Shown one piece after another: positions 1 to 7,439 of a stretch of DNA of 23,915 nt; the stretch's first letter is position 1, and each line of letters opens with the position of its first letter. A model generated the notes under the pieces. The model did no database searches. It was not told the DNA's origin and worked only from the letters and a program-made list of their open reading frames with translations. A program made the position numbers and the translations under genes. Source of the DNA: Candidatus Melainabacteria bacterium (GTDB lineage: Bacteria > Cyanobacteriota > Vampirovibrionia > Vampirovibrionales > JAJTHC01); assembly GCA_026389055.1 (NCBI GenBank), contig JAPLIO010000169.1, positions 1 to 23,915 on the forward strand, read 5' to 3'.

Positions 1-57
1 AACAGGCACCTCCTGACAAACCAGCCAGCTAAAGACGTAAACGACAATCGATGAAAG

Positions 58-88
58 CACGCTATTTAATCTGTGAATTGGTATAACA
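58..88 (-). repeat. Single end of a TIR-bearing repeat element
   Basis: Read on the minus strand from 88, this stretch starts TTATACCAATT and continues to AGATTAAATAGCG. It matches the left end of the element at 12448-12619 at about 26 of 28 positions and its right end nearly as well. The sequence from 57 down to 1 does not resemble the inside of that element, so this may be the end of a different family member, perhaps a larger one continuing past the window start. It begins about 18 bp after the stop codon of the mlaE-like gene. Confidence 0.5.
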
Positions 89-105
89 CCTAGATGTTAA
101 GGGTA

Positions 106-882
106 TCAATCAAACGGAGAAGATAAGAACGCCCATGAAAGGAAAAAATCCATCAGCAACACCAATACAGAAATCCAAACAGCTGCTTTCATGGCAGCCA
201 TTCCCACCGCTCTGCTTCCCCCGCTAGCCTGCAACCCCAACGTGCAAGAAGTAATAGCCATTAATAAGCCGAAAACCAACGTTTTAAACAAGCTCACCCA
301 CAATTCCCTAGGCGGTACTAAATTCCAAACAGAATCTAAATAAATGGCGTAATGCAAGCCAATGGTCATTCTAGCAACCACCATGCCCGCCAAAACCGCC
401 CCTAACGTAGCCAACAAATTCAATAATGGCAAACAGTACAAACAAGCCAATAACCGAGGCACCACCAAAAATCGGCTAGCTGAAACCTGCAACACCTTTA
501 ACGCACTAACTTGGTTATTCAACGTCATATGGGCTAATTCACTTGCCATAGCCGTACCACATCTGGCACCCACCGCCAATGCCGTAAAAATAGGGGCAAT
601 CTCTTTGACTACCGCCAAGCCCACTAATCCGCCAATGTATTGTTCCGTACCTGAATTAGCAAATAGACGGCTCAATTGAAGGGAAAGAACGCCTCCGCCA
701 ATGCAACTTAACAGTAACACCATCGGGATAGATTCTACCCCAATTTTGCTCATTTGCGAAACCGTTTCAGCCCACCGAATACGATTTTTACCCACCCAGC
801 CAACGGCTTTTTCCAACACAATAACGCCATTGCCTGTTTGCTTTAATGCTTGTTTTAGCCAACAGGTAATACCGTTTAACAT
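106..882 (-). CDS. mlaE: MlaE-family ABC transporter permease
   Basis: The predicted inner-membrane permease has 258 residues, the usual MlaE length (about 260). The family moves phospholipids or other lipids between inner and outer membranes together with an ATPase (MlaF) and an MCE-domain protein (MlaD); neither is in this window. An amphipathic N-terminus is followed by hydrophobic segments near residues 50-75, 140-170, 197-215 and 232-254. The conserved cytoplasmic block is present: EIAPIFTALAVGARCGTAMA at 94-113, then ASEL and LNNQVSALKVLQV near 113-133. The ATG lies inside the end of trpC (ATGTTAA shared, 7 bp), so translation is probably coupled. The lipid substrate cannot be read from the sequence. 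Confidence 0.88.
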   Translation of the reverse strand: MLNGITCWLKQALKQTGNGVIVLEKAVGWVGKNRIRWAETVSQMSKIGVESIPMVLLLSCIGGGVLSLQLSRLFANSGTEQYIGGLVGLAVVKEIAPIFTALAVGARCGTAMASELAHMTLNNQVSALKVLQVSASRFLVVPRLLACLYCLPLLNLLATLGAVLAGMVVARMTIGLHYAIYLDSVWNLVPPRELWVSLFKTLVFGLLMAITSCTLGLQASGGSRAVGMAAMKAAVWISVLVLLMDFFLSWAFLSSPFD

Positions 883-1724
883 GGTGCGGCAGCCCCTTCA
901 CCCTTGAGTGCTTTCAACGTGGCAAGCCGTTGTTCGGGCGAAGCCTTCATTAACTGGCTACCCACTAAACACGCCGAAGCATGAGGTAAATAGCGTTCAA
1001 TATCAGCCCGATTGCCCATACCAGAAGCGGCAATAATCACGCATTCTTTGGGGATAAGTGGGGCTAATTGAGCTACCGTTTCGGGGTGCAATTCCAACGT
1101 GTCTAAATCTCGGTTATTAATTAAAATAACTGATGGATGTACCAATAAGGCTCGCTTCAGTTCCGCTTCGTTTTGTACTTCCACCACGGGGGTTAACCCG
1201 TAGGAGCGAATGGTTTCAAACAGGGTAACGTAAGTAATATCATCCAATGCCTTCATTATCAGCAAAACGGCATCTGCTTTGCAAGCAACGGCTACTAGCA
1301 CTTGATAAGGGTCAATGATGAAATCTTTACACAATACGGGCAGAGACGTTAAGCCTTTAACTTGTTCGAGTAAATCGAAGCTTCCGCCGAAGAACGTAGC
1401 ATCTGTCAACACGGAAATAGCACTGGCTACTTGGGTATAATCTGCAATAATGGCAGGCACATTGGGGGCGGATTGTAGCACACCCAGCGAGGGCGATTTC
1501 GGTTTGAGTTCGCAAATAAGGTGAACGCCGCCTTGGGGGTTTTCAGCCCGAAGGGCAATTTCAAAGGCGTGCGGTGTTTCCGTGTTGACTGTAGCTTTTT
1601 CCAACCAATAGGTGAAGGGGTATTCTGTTTGCCATTCACCTATTTCTAATCGTTTTTGGGCGATGATGGTTTGCAAAACAGAGGGTTGTTTTTCGGGGTG
1701 CATGGCAGAAACTAAGGCTTTCAC
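876..1724 (-). CDS. trpC: Indole-3-glycerol phosphate synthase
   Basis: A (beta/alpha)8-barrel enzyme of tryptophan synthesis that closes 1-(2-carboxyphenylamino)-1-deoxyribulose-5-phosphate to indole-3-glycerol phosphate. Family motifs appear in order, numbered from the GTG start: CELKPKSPSLG (Glu72, Lys74, SPS), LCKDF (Lys133), VEVQ (Glu182), INNRDL (Asn203/204) and ASGM (Ser234), followed by the phosphate-binding LVGSQLM. These correspond to the catalytic Lys/Glu set of the family, so the enzyme should be active. The longest frame starts with GTG at 1724; an ATG at 1703, eight codons in, fits the family N-terminus (VLQTIIAQKR) equally well, and neither has a clear ribosome binding site. 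No other trp gene is nearby; the partner is the unrelated mlaE-like gene. Confidence 0.95.
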   Translation of the reverse strand: MKALVSAMHPEKQPSVLQTIIAQKRLEIGEWQTEYPFTYWLEKATVNTETPHAFEIALRAENPQGGVHLICELKPKSPSLGVLQSAPNVPAIIADYTQVASAISVLTDATFFGGSFDLLEQVKGLTSLPVLCKDFIIDPYQVLVAVACKADAVLLIMKALDDITYVTLFETIRSYGLTPVVEVQNEAELKRALLVHPSVILINNRDLDTLELHPETVAQLAPLIPKECVIIAASGMGNRADIERYLPHASACLVGSQLMKASPEQRLATLKALKGEGAAAPC

Positions 1725-1766
1725 TGTGAAATAAAACTTGATACCCTTAGTTTACCATAAAGTGCT

Positions 1767-1795
1767 TTTAACTGTAGAGTGCTTCCGATATAATG
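1767..1795 (+). promoter_or_regulatory. Candidate promoter of the UGDH-like gene
   Basis: A perfect TATAAT is at 1790-1795. Seventeen bases upstream is TTTTAA (1767-1772), a poor -35 match. The placement 44 bp before the ATG at 1839 supports the call. Confidence 0.45.
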
Positions 1796-1838
1796 AAACT
1801 CATCTTTGTTAGTGTGCTGTAAGAAAGACTTTGTCATT

Positions 1839-3179
1839 ATGAAAAATTCGCTGAAATTAGCCGTATTAGGTTCTGGTTACGTTGCCAACGTAACAGGGGC
1901 GTGCTTCGCTTCCATGGGCTTTAAAGTAACCTGTGCTGGGCTGGAATCAGACCGCATGGAAAGCCTCCAAAAAGGCGAAGTGCCCTTCTTTGAAGAAGGG
2001 CTTGAAGCCATCGTCAAATCTGAACTAGCCAACGGCATGCTAACCTACACCACGGATGTTGCCGCCGCATGTAAAGAAGCCAACGTTATCTTTTTAAGCA
2101 TTTCCGCCCCGCCATTACCTGATGGTCAACCTGATTTAGGGCCCATTAACCAAATACTCAAAGCCATGGCACCCGGCTTTGAAACAGGTTATAAATTAGT
2201 AGTACAACGAAGCAATTTACCCGTAGAATCTGGTGCTTGGCTGAAAAGCGAACTGGTAAAATTACTACCTGAAGGTAGCACTTGTGAAGTGGATATCGCC
2301 GCTGTGCCTCAGTTCTTACGAGAAGGGCAATCCGTCCACGATTTTTTCAACCCCGACAGGCTGATAATCGGCACAAACACCCAAAAAGCCAAAGACCTTT
2401 TGCTGGAACTCTATTCGGGTATTTCCGCCCCCATGCTAATGACAGATGTCATTACCGCCGAGCTCATTAAACACGCCACCAACGCCTATTTAGCCATGAA
2501 AATTTCATTTATCAATTCAATTGCTCAAATTAGCGAAAAAGTGGGTTCAGATATTGGCTTGGTAGCCAAAGGCTTGGGGATGGATAAGCGGATTTCTCCG
2601 CATTTTTTGAATGCTGGCTTGGGTTATGGTGGTATTTTCTTACCCCGAGATGTCATTTCGCTCGGGCATTTAGCAACAAAATACCATATGAGCTTTGATT
2701 TACTGAAAGCCACAGAAACGGTCAATCGGTATCAACGCATTCGCTTTATTGAACGCATTTCTGAAGCGTGCGGTGGGCAATTGGCAGGTAAAACCATTGC
2801 TATTTGGGGCTTGGCATATCGTCCGAATACGGACGACATGCGGGATTGCCCATCGACCCAAATTATTTGGGGCTTGCAAAACCGAGGAGCCACCATCCGT
2901 GCTTACGACCCTATCGCCATGGGGGCAGCCAAAGAAAAGGTGCGTCGGGTGAAATTTGCCAGTTCAATCTACGAAGCGGCTGAAGGGGCGGATGTAATTG
3001 CTATTTTAACCGAATGGCCCGAATTTGCTCAGTTGAATTTTAGCCAATTGAAAGAAGCAACCACTTGCAGGCTGGTAGTAGATGGTAGAAACCTATTTGC
3101 CCCTGTAAGAATGGCAGAACAAGGCTTTACGTATCACTCCGTCGGTAGAGCAGTTGCCCTACCAAACCAACAAAAATAA
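1839..3179 (+). CDS. UDP-glucose/GDP-mannose dehydrogenase family protein lacking the catalytic cysteine
   Basis: The 446-residue protein has the full three-part layout of nucleotide-sugar 6-dehydrogenases: an N-terminal Rossmann domain (LGSGYVANVTGA), a central helical domain (ELIKHATNAYLAMKISF, with the conserved Lys and Asn) and a C-terminal domain (GLAYRPNTDDMRD, YDPIA). Several active-site positions are altered. The usual GGSCFPKD reads GGIFLPRD at 264-271, so Phe267 replaces the nucleophilic Cys. NPEFLREG reads VPQFLREG, with Gln158 for Glu. KSTVPVGT reads QRSNLPVES. GTP reads SAP, and the acidic residue ending beta-2 is Gly (CAGLE for CVDID). Normal two-step oxidation to a uronate therefore looks unlikely; it may be a pseudoenzyme, a dehydrogenase stopping at the aldehyde, or bind another ligand. 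The ATG at 1839 is preferred to an upstream in-frame TTG at 1806 that has no homology. Confidence 0.85.
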   Translation: MKNSLKLAVLGSGYVANVTGACFASMGFKVTCAGLESDRMESLQKGEVPFFEEGLEAIVKSELANGMLTYTTDVAAACKEANVIFLSISAPPLPDGQPDLGPINQILKAMAPGFETGYKLVVQRSNLPVESGAWLKSELVKLLPEGSTCEVDIAAVPQFLREGQSVHDFFNPDRLIIGTNTQKAKDLLLELYSGISAPMLMTDVITAELIKHATNAYLAMKISFINSIAQISEKVGSDIGLVAKGLGMDKRISPHFLNAGLGYGGIFLPRDVISLGHLATKYHMSFDLLKATETVNRYQRIRFIERISEACGGQLAGKTIAIWGLAYRPNTDDMRDCPSTQIIWGLQNRGATIRAYDPIAMGAAKEKVRRVKFASSIYEAAEGADVIAILTEWPEFAQLNFSQLKEATTCRLVVDGRNLFAPVRMAEQGFTYHSVGRAVALPNQQK

Positions 3180-3199
3180 TTTAGAGGACTTTTCTTTCA

Positions 3200-3991
3200 A
3201 TGATTACAAAAGAAATCACGCTTATTTCATGGAACGTTAACGGTATTCGGGCAGCGTATAAAAAAGGCTTTTTGGATTGGCTAGAAGCCACTCAGCCCGA
3301 TATTTTGTGCCTGCAAGAAACGAAAATCCATGCTCATCAGCTAACGGCGGAAATGGTAACGCCTCCGCACGGGTATCACACGTTTTACAGCCATGCTGAA
3401 AGGGCTGGCTACAGTGGCACCGCCATTTGGAGCAAAGAAAAACCTATTAGCGTCAGCGAAGGCTTTGGGTTTCCTGAATTTGATAGCGAAGGGCGTACGG
3501 TTGTTGCCGAATTTAAAGAGTTTATTCTGTACGGCACCTATTACCCCAACGGCGGAAACGCTACGAAAGATAGACTAACCTACAAGCACAACTTTTATGA
3601 TGCCTTTTTGAATCAGCATTTGAAGCCCTTGGTAGCCAGCGGAAAGCCAGTGATTTTAACGGGCGACTTCAACACCGCTCACTTCCCGATTGATTTGGCT
3701 AGACCCAAGGAAAATGAAAAGAAATCTGGCTTTATGTCTGAAGAGCGAGTTTGGCTAGATAAATTGGTTGAAATGGGCTTTGTAGATACGTTTCGGGCGT
3801 TACACCCTGATGAAGCTGACCGCTATAGCTGGTGGGATATGCAAACCCGTGCCAGAGACCGCAACGTGGGTTGGCGGATTGATTACTTTTTTGCGACGCA
3901 AAATTTAATGCCCTTTGTGATAGATGCCGATATCCACGACCAAACCTTAGGTTCAGACCACGCCCCCTGCGTGTTGAAATTAGCGTTTTAG
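3200..3991 (+). CDS. xthA: Exodeoxyribonuclease III (AP endonuclease, ExoA/XthA family)
   Basis: This 263-residue Mg-dependent nuclease of the endonuclease/exonuclease/phosphatase fold nicks DNA 5' of abasic sites and has 3'-exonuclease and 3'-phosphatase activity in base excision repair. The catalytic set is intact: SWNVNGIRA (Asn12), LQETK (Glu40), TGDFNTAH (Asp157, Asn159), RNVGWRIDYFF (222-232) and GSDHAP (Asp254, His255). The length is normal. It starts 20 bp after the UGDH-like gene and has AGAGGA upstream of its ATG, so the two are probably cotranscribed. It converges on lpxI with only 23 bp between the stop codons and no recognisable terminator. Confidence 0.95.
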   Translation: MITKEITLISWNVNGIRAAYKKGFLDWLEATQPDILCLQETKIHAHQLTAEMVTPPHGYHTFYSHAERAGYSGTAIWSKEKPISVSEGFGFPEFDSEGRTVVAEFKEFILYGTYYPNGGNATKDRLTYKHNFYDAFLNQHLKPLVASGKPVILTGDFNTAHFPIDLARPKENEKKSGFMSEERVWLDKLVEMGFVDTFRALHPDEADRYSWWDMQTRARDRNVGWRIDYFFATQNLMPFVIDADIHDQTLGSDHAPCVLKLAF

Positions 3992-4014
3992 TCAAACTAT
4001 CTTCGGCATTTTTA

Positions 4015-4950
4015 TTACTCAAACACGGTTTCTTCGCCACGCTGGCTAAGGGGGGTGTAGATCGGGTTGTTATTGCCCATATGTAACTGGGCTTGCCAAG
4101 GGGCTAATAAATCCGCACAAACGCCCACCATGGCAATTTTATTGGCTTCCGCAAAGCGTTTCATCGCTGGGAAATCCAAATAAATAGTCGCATTGGCTTC
4201 AGTGGCTAAGACGGTCAACCCCGCTTTTTTCATCGTCCGCAACGTCCGTAAACCCACTGCTGGTACGTCAAAGCGGTCATCCTGCTGAGGTTTGGCGGTT
4301 TTAACCACTGTGCCGCCTCGTTTTTTAGCCAGTTCGCCCGCTCGGTGTAAACAAGCATCTGTCCCTTCAATAGCTTCCACGGCTAAAATCATGGTTTCAT
4401 GCACCACCACGGTTTGCCCAACATCTAGCTGCCCCATCGTTTTTGCCAACGAAAAGCCGTAAGCCATATCCAGCCACTGGGCATCTTTCAACGGGGTGGA
4501 AGGGTCTGTTAGCAAGCCTGTTTCGGGCTTTAACAACGCCTTCATAAACCGAGTTTGAGGCAACACCGCAAAGCCTTCGGCTTCAATGCTGGCTAGAATG
4601 CCCAGCGTTAGCCCATCGTCGTTTTTTTGCGGAATTCGGCTTAAAATTTGCAAGGCTTCGCCATCAAACCGTAAATTGGTGAACAACAACCATTTGTTGA
4701 ATTTTCCCGCAAAGGTAACGTGGCTAACGTTTTTAGACCGTAGCAATGCTTTGGTGCTTGTCCACAAACCGGGGTAAAATCGATGAACCTCAAACCCCGC
4801 TTGTTCAAACGCCCATTGGTTTTTTAGCGTAAGCGATAAGATGATAACTTGAAACCCTTGAGCCACGGCTTCTTTAGCTACCAGTAAGGGCAATTCGCCT
4901 TCACCTGCCATAATGGCAAGTGTTCCAGTTGTAGAAGGTAAAGTGCACAT
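4015..4950 (-). CDS. lpxI: UDP-2,3-diacylglucosamine pyrophosphatase LpxI
   Basis: LpxI hydrolyses UDP-2,3-diacylglucosamine to 2,3-diacylglucosamine 1-phosphate in lipid A synthesis, at the inner face of the inner membrane. It replaces LpxH in many non-enteric Gram-negatives. Family features are clear: N-terminal IMAGEGELPLLVAKEA (13-28), the lysine motif FAGKFNKW (80-87), then LDVGQTVVVHETMILAVEAI (175-194), EGTDACLHRAGE and the active-site region KPQQDDRFDVPAVG (220-233), whose Asp residues match the metal/catalytic Asp of characterised LpxI. At 311 residues it is slightly longer than usual, mainly at both termini. GAAAGA lies before the ATG. It follows argC with a 19-bp gap, making an M23 peptidase-argC-lpxI operon. 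This is the clearest sign of an LPS-type outer membrane. Confidence 0.93.
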   Translation of the reverse strand: MCTLPSTTGTLAIMAGEGELPLLVAKEAVAQGFQVIILSLTLKNQWAFEQAGFEVHRFYPGLWTSTKALLRSKNVSHVTFAGKFNKWLLFTNLRFDGEALQILSRIPQKNDDGLTLGILASIEAEGFAVLPQTRFMKALLKPETGLLTDPSTPLKDAQWLDMAYGFSLAKTMGQLDVGQTVVVHETMILAVEAIEGTDACLHRAGELAKKRGGTVVKTAKPQQDDRFDVPAVGLRTLRTMKKAGLTVLATEANATIYLDFPAMKRFAEANKIAMVGVCADLLAPWQAQLHMGNNNPIYTPLSQRGEETVFE

Positions 4951-4969
4951 GGTAACAATCTTTCAATGG

Positions 4970-6040
4970 TTAAGCGGGCATTAACGCCGAAACGGTTAAC
5001 CCCATTGTTTCAGGTAAACCAAACAACGCATTCATATTATGAACCGCTTGCCCAGCAGCCCCCTTCATTAAGTTATCAATCACGCTAGTGAGGATAATTC
5101 GGTTGGTACGAGGGTCTATAGCCCAGCCAATATCGCAAAAATTTGTGCCTTTCACCCACTTGGTTTCGGGTGTTTCGCCTTCTGCACACAACCGTACAAA
5201 CGGAGCCTTGGCATAACAGGCTTGATAAACAGAGTGAATCGCTTGCCAATTAGTGGTTGAATTCGTTAACGTGGCGGTGGTTGTAACGTGCATACCTCGG
5301 TTGAGCGGCACCAGATGCGGGGTAAAGCTGATAGCCGTTTCTGCCCCACCAAATAAGGCTAAGCCCTGTTCAATTTCGGGCGTATGCCGATGGTTGGCTA
5401 CTTTGTAAGCCTTCATACTGCCTTCGGTTTCACAAAAATGCGTCCCTAAAGCTAAGCCTCTACCCGCCCCTGAAACGCCCGATTGAGCATTGACTACGAT
5501 GCTTTTAGGGTCTATCAATCCCACTTTTACTAGGGGGATTAGGGGTAATAAAGTGCAAGTGGGGTAACACCCAGGGTTTGCAACCAGTTGAGCAGAAGAT
5601 AATCGCTCCGTTTGCCATTCTGTTAACCCATAAACGGCGGTGTTAAGTAGGCTTGGCACGGGATGCTCTTCTGCGTACCAGTGGGCGTAAGTTTCGGGGT
5701 TTTGTAACCGAAAATCTGCTCCGCAATCAATCACCTTGGTGGTTTTAAGCAAGATTTCAGAAACATGGTGTGCCGCCAAGCCATGAGGCAGAGCAAAAAA
5801 TAGCACATCAACAGGGGTTTGGGCAATGGTAGCTTGCCAAGCATCATCTGCAATGCAGGGGGTGTCTACTAATCCACGAAAAGCGGGGTAGATGCTTGAA
5901 AAGGCTTGCCCTGAGTAAGATTTTGAGCTTAAAAACATTAGCGTTACGGCGGGATGTTGATGTAGTAGGCGAACCAATTCTTGCCCAACATAGCCTGTTG
6001 AACCCACAATACCTACCTTAATCCGAGGAAAATCAATCAT
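4970..6040 (-). CDS. argC: N-acetyl-gamma-glutamyl-phosphate reductase
   Basis: The NADPH-dependent third step of arginine biosynthesis, reducing N-acetylglutamyl-phosphate to the semialdehyde. The Rossmann motif GIVGSTGYVGQELVRLL (10-26), ALPHG (83-87), the catalytic cysteine in NPGCYPT (Cys158) and the NHRHTPEI histidine region are all present. The 356-residue length is normal. The ribosome binding site AAAGG lies about 10 bp before the ATG and overlaps the stop codon of the upstream M23 peptidase gene, so translation may be coupled. No other arginine gene is in the window. Confidence 0.96.
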   Translation of the reverse strand: MIDFPRIKVGIVGSTGYVGQELVRLLHQHPAVTLMFLSSKSYSGQAFSSIYPAFRGLVDTPCIADDAWQATIAQTPVDVLFFALPHGLAAHHVSEILLKTTKVIDCGADFRLQNPETYAHWYAEEHPVPSLLNTAVYGLTEWQTERLSSAQLVANPGCYPTCTLLPLIPLVKVGLIDPKSIVVNAQSGVSGAGRGLALGTHFCETEGSMKAYKVANHRHTPEIEQGLALFGGAETAISFTPHLVPLNRGMHVTTTATLTNSTTNWQAIHSVYQACYAKAPFVRLCAEGETPETKWVKGTNFCDIGWAIDPRTNRIILTSVIDNLMKGAAGQAVHNMNALFGLPETMGLTVSALMPA

Positions 6041-6052
6041 AAAAACAAGCCT

Positions 6053-7285
6053 TTACAAATAACCCAGCGGATTGACAGGACGACCGTTGACCCGAACTTC
6101 AAAGTGAAGGTGAGCCCCTGTGGAATAACCCGTAGACCCAACTGCACCAACTCTTTCGCCTTTGTTGACGAACGTGCCAGTGCCAACGCTAATGCGAGAC
6201 ATATGCCCGTACAAGGTGGAAAGTCCGTTTTTGTGGGCAATAACAACCGCTTTACCGTAGCCACCGTACCAACCTGCAAACACCACTTTACCGCCATCTG
6301 CTGCGGCAATGGGGGTGCCATTGGGGCGGGAAATATCAATACCTGTATGGCGTTTAACCGTGCCAAAAATAGGGTGCCTGCGGTACCCAAAGCCCGAAGT
6401 CATTCGACCCGAAAGGGGCCACATAAACCGTCCCGTGGATTTTTTAATCACTTCAGGCGAAGCACTGGCTGCCACTTGCAACCGAGCAATCATGCCACTG
6501 AGTTGTTGAGATTGTACGTACAATTGGTCTTCTAATTGCCCATAATACTTGGCATCGTTTAAGTATTTATCTTTGAGTTGTGCTTCTTCTTTGAGCTGAA
6601 CACTCAACTGCCCTTGCAACGATTGTATTTGTCCAATGGTACTTTGTGCTAACTGGCGTTGGGCTTCAAGCCGATGCTTCTGGGCATTTAACGTTTGTGT
6701 TTTGGCTTTTAGTTCTTGTAGTAGGTTTTTATCTTGTTTCAATACGCGTTGTTGATAATAGGCTCTATCAATCCAATCTATCAGGCTTTCGCTTTGAATA
6801 AGCAGTTGCAAAAAGCCTTCGTTTTCGCCCATATACAGGCTACGCATCCGTTTGCCTGCTTGGGTTGAAAGCCGAGCTGTTTCGCCAACAGAAATATCGA
6901 GCTGTTTTTTCAAACCCCCAATGGTTTGGTTTGCTTGCCCGTAAACGCCTTGAAAGTAGCCTAATTTCCGTTCGGTGCGAGACAAATCTATTTGCGTTTC
7001 TACCAGTTTTGATTCGTGATATTTGGCTTTTTTGAGGTTTTCAACTCGTTTGAGTTTAAACCGTTTACGTCGTAAATCCAACTGGCGTTTTTTGAGTCGG
7101 AGTGCTTCTTTTGAGACAATAGGTTCTTCTTCTTCTGCATGGCAAACAATCCCTTGGGGATTAAAAAACCAGCCTGTTTCAAGCACTTGCAAAGGCATCA
7201 AGCTGATGAAGACTATCGTATAAAAGGCTAGCAATGTGGGTTTTAATTGACGCAATAGTGCAAAAATCACAGAGGCAACTTTCAA
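6053..7285 (-). CDS. envC: EnvC-like murein hydrolase: coiled coil plus M23 (LytM) peptidase domain
   Basis: The 410-residue exported protein probably cuts peptidoglycan cross-links at the septum. A hydrophobic N-terminus (about 17-36) acts as a signal or membrane anchor. A long, highly charged coiled coil follows (about 55-270), then an M23 domain (about 285-410). The zinc and catalytic residues are complete: GYRRHPIFG, HTGID (His313, Asp317), LYGHMS (His361) and HLHFE (His392, His394). E. coli EnvC is a degenerate activator of amidases, whereas this one should be an active endopeptidase. The divergently transcribed ftsEX, beyond glyS, encodes the usual regulator of such proteins. The first codon of the longest frame is TTG without a strong ribosome binding site; GTG at 7270 is an alternative. 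Confidence 0.87.
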   Translation of the reverse strand: MKVASVIFALLRQLKPTLLAFYTIVFISLMPLQVLETGWFFNPQGIVCHAEEEEPIVSKEALRLKKRQLDLRRKRFKLKRVENLKKAKYHESKLVETQIDLSRTERKLGYFQGVYGQANQTIGGLKKQLDISVGETARLSTQAGKRMRSLYMGENEGFLQLLIQSESLIDWIDRAYYQQRVLKQDKNLLQELKAKTQTLNAQKHRLEAQRQLAQSTIGQIQSLQGQLSVQLKEEAQLKDKYLNDAKYYGQLEDQLYVQSQQLSGMIARLQVAASASPEVIKKSTGRFMWPLSGRMTSGFGYRRHPIFGTVKRHTGIDISRPNGTPIAAADGGKVVFAGWYGGYGKAVVIAHKNGLSTLYGHMSRISVGTGTFVNKGERVGAVGSTGYSTGAHLHFEVRVNGRPVNPLGYL

Positions 7286-7404
7286 ACAAATCAGGTAAAA
7301 ACAGTTTCATCATATCATCAACACGGTTTAAAAAAAGTCTTTTTGTTTTAAAGAAAACAACGGAAATAATCGCTGGTATTTTGGGTCTGTTTGTTTGATA
7401 ATGG

Positions 7405-7413
7405 TGGTATAAT
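7405..7413 (+). promoter_or_regulatory. Extended -10 promoter of glyS
   Basis: TGGTATAAT has a perfect -10 hexamer (TATAAT, 7408-7413) and the TG of an extended -10 element. No convincing -35 is seen at 16-18 bp. A start near 7420 would leave a leader of about 20 nt before the ATG at 7440 and would serve the glyS-ftsEX-STAS unit. Confidence 0.6.
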
Positions 7414-7439
7414 TTTTGTTTTGCCTGTTTTTAAATTAG

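Noticed and set aside
1..60. Open minus-strand stretch starting at GTG (60) and running out of the window, with hydrophobic residues (VLSSIVVYVFSWLVCQ).
   Set aside because: Only about 20 codons are visible, there is no ribosome binding site, and it begins inside a repeat end; not enough to call a gene.
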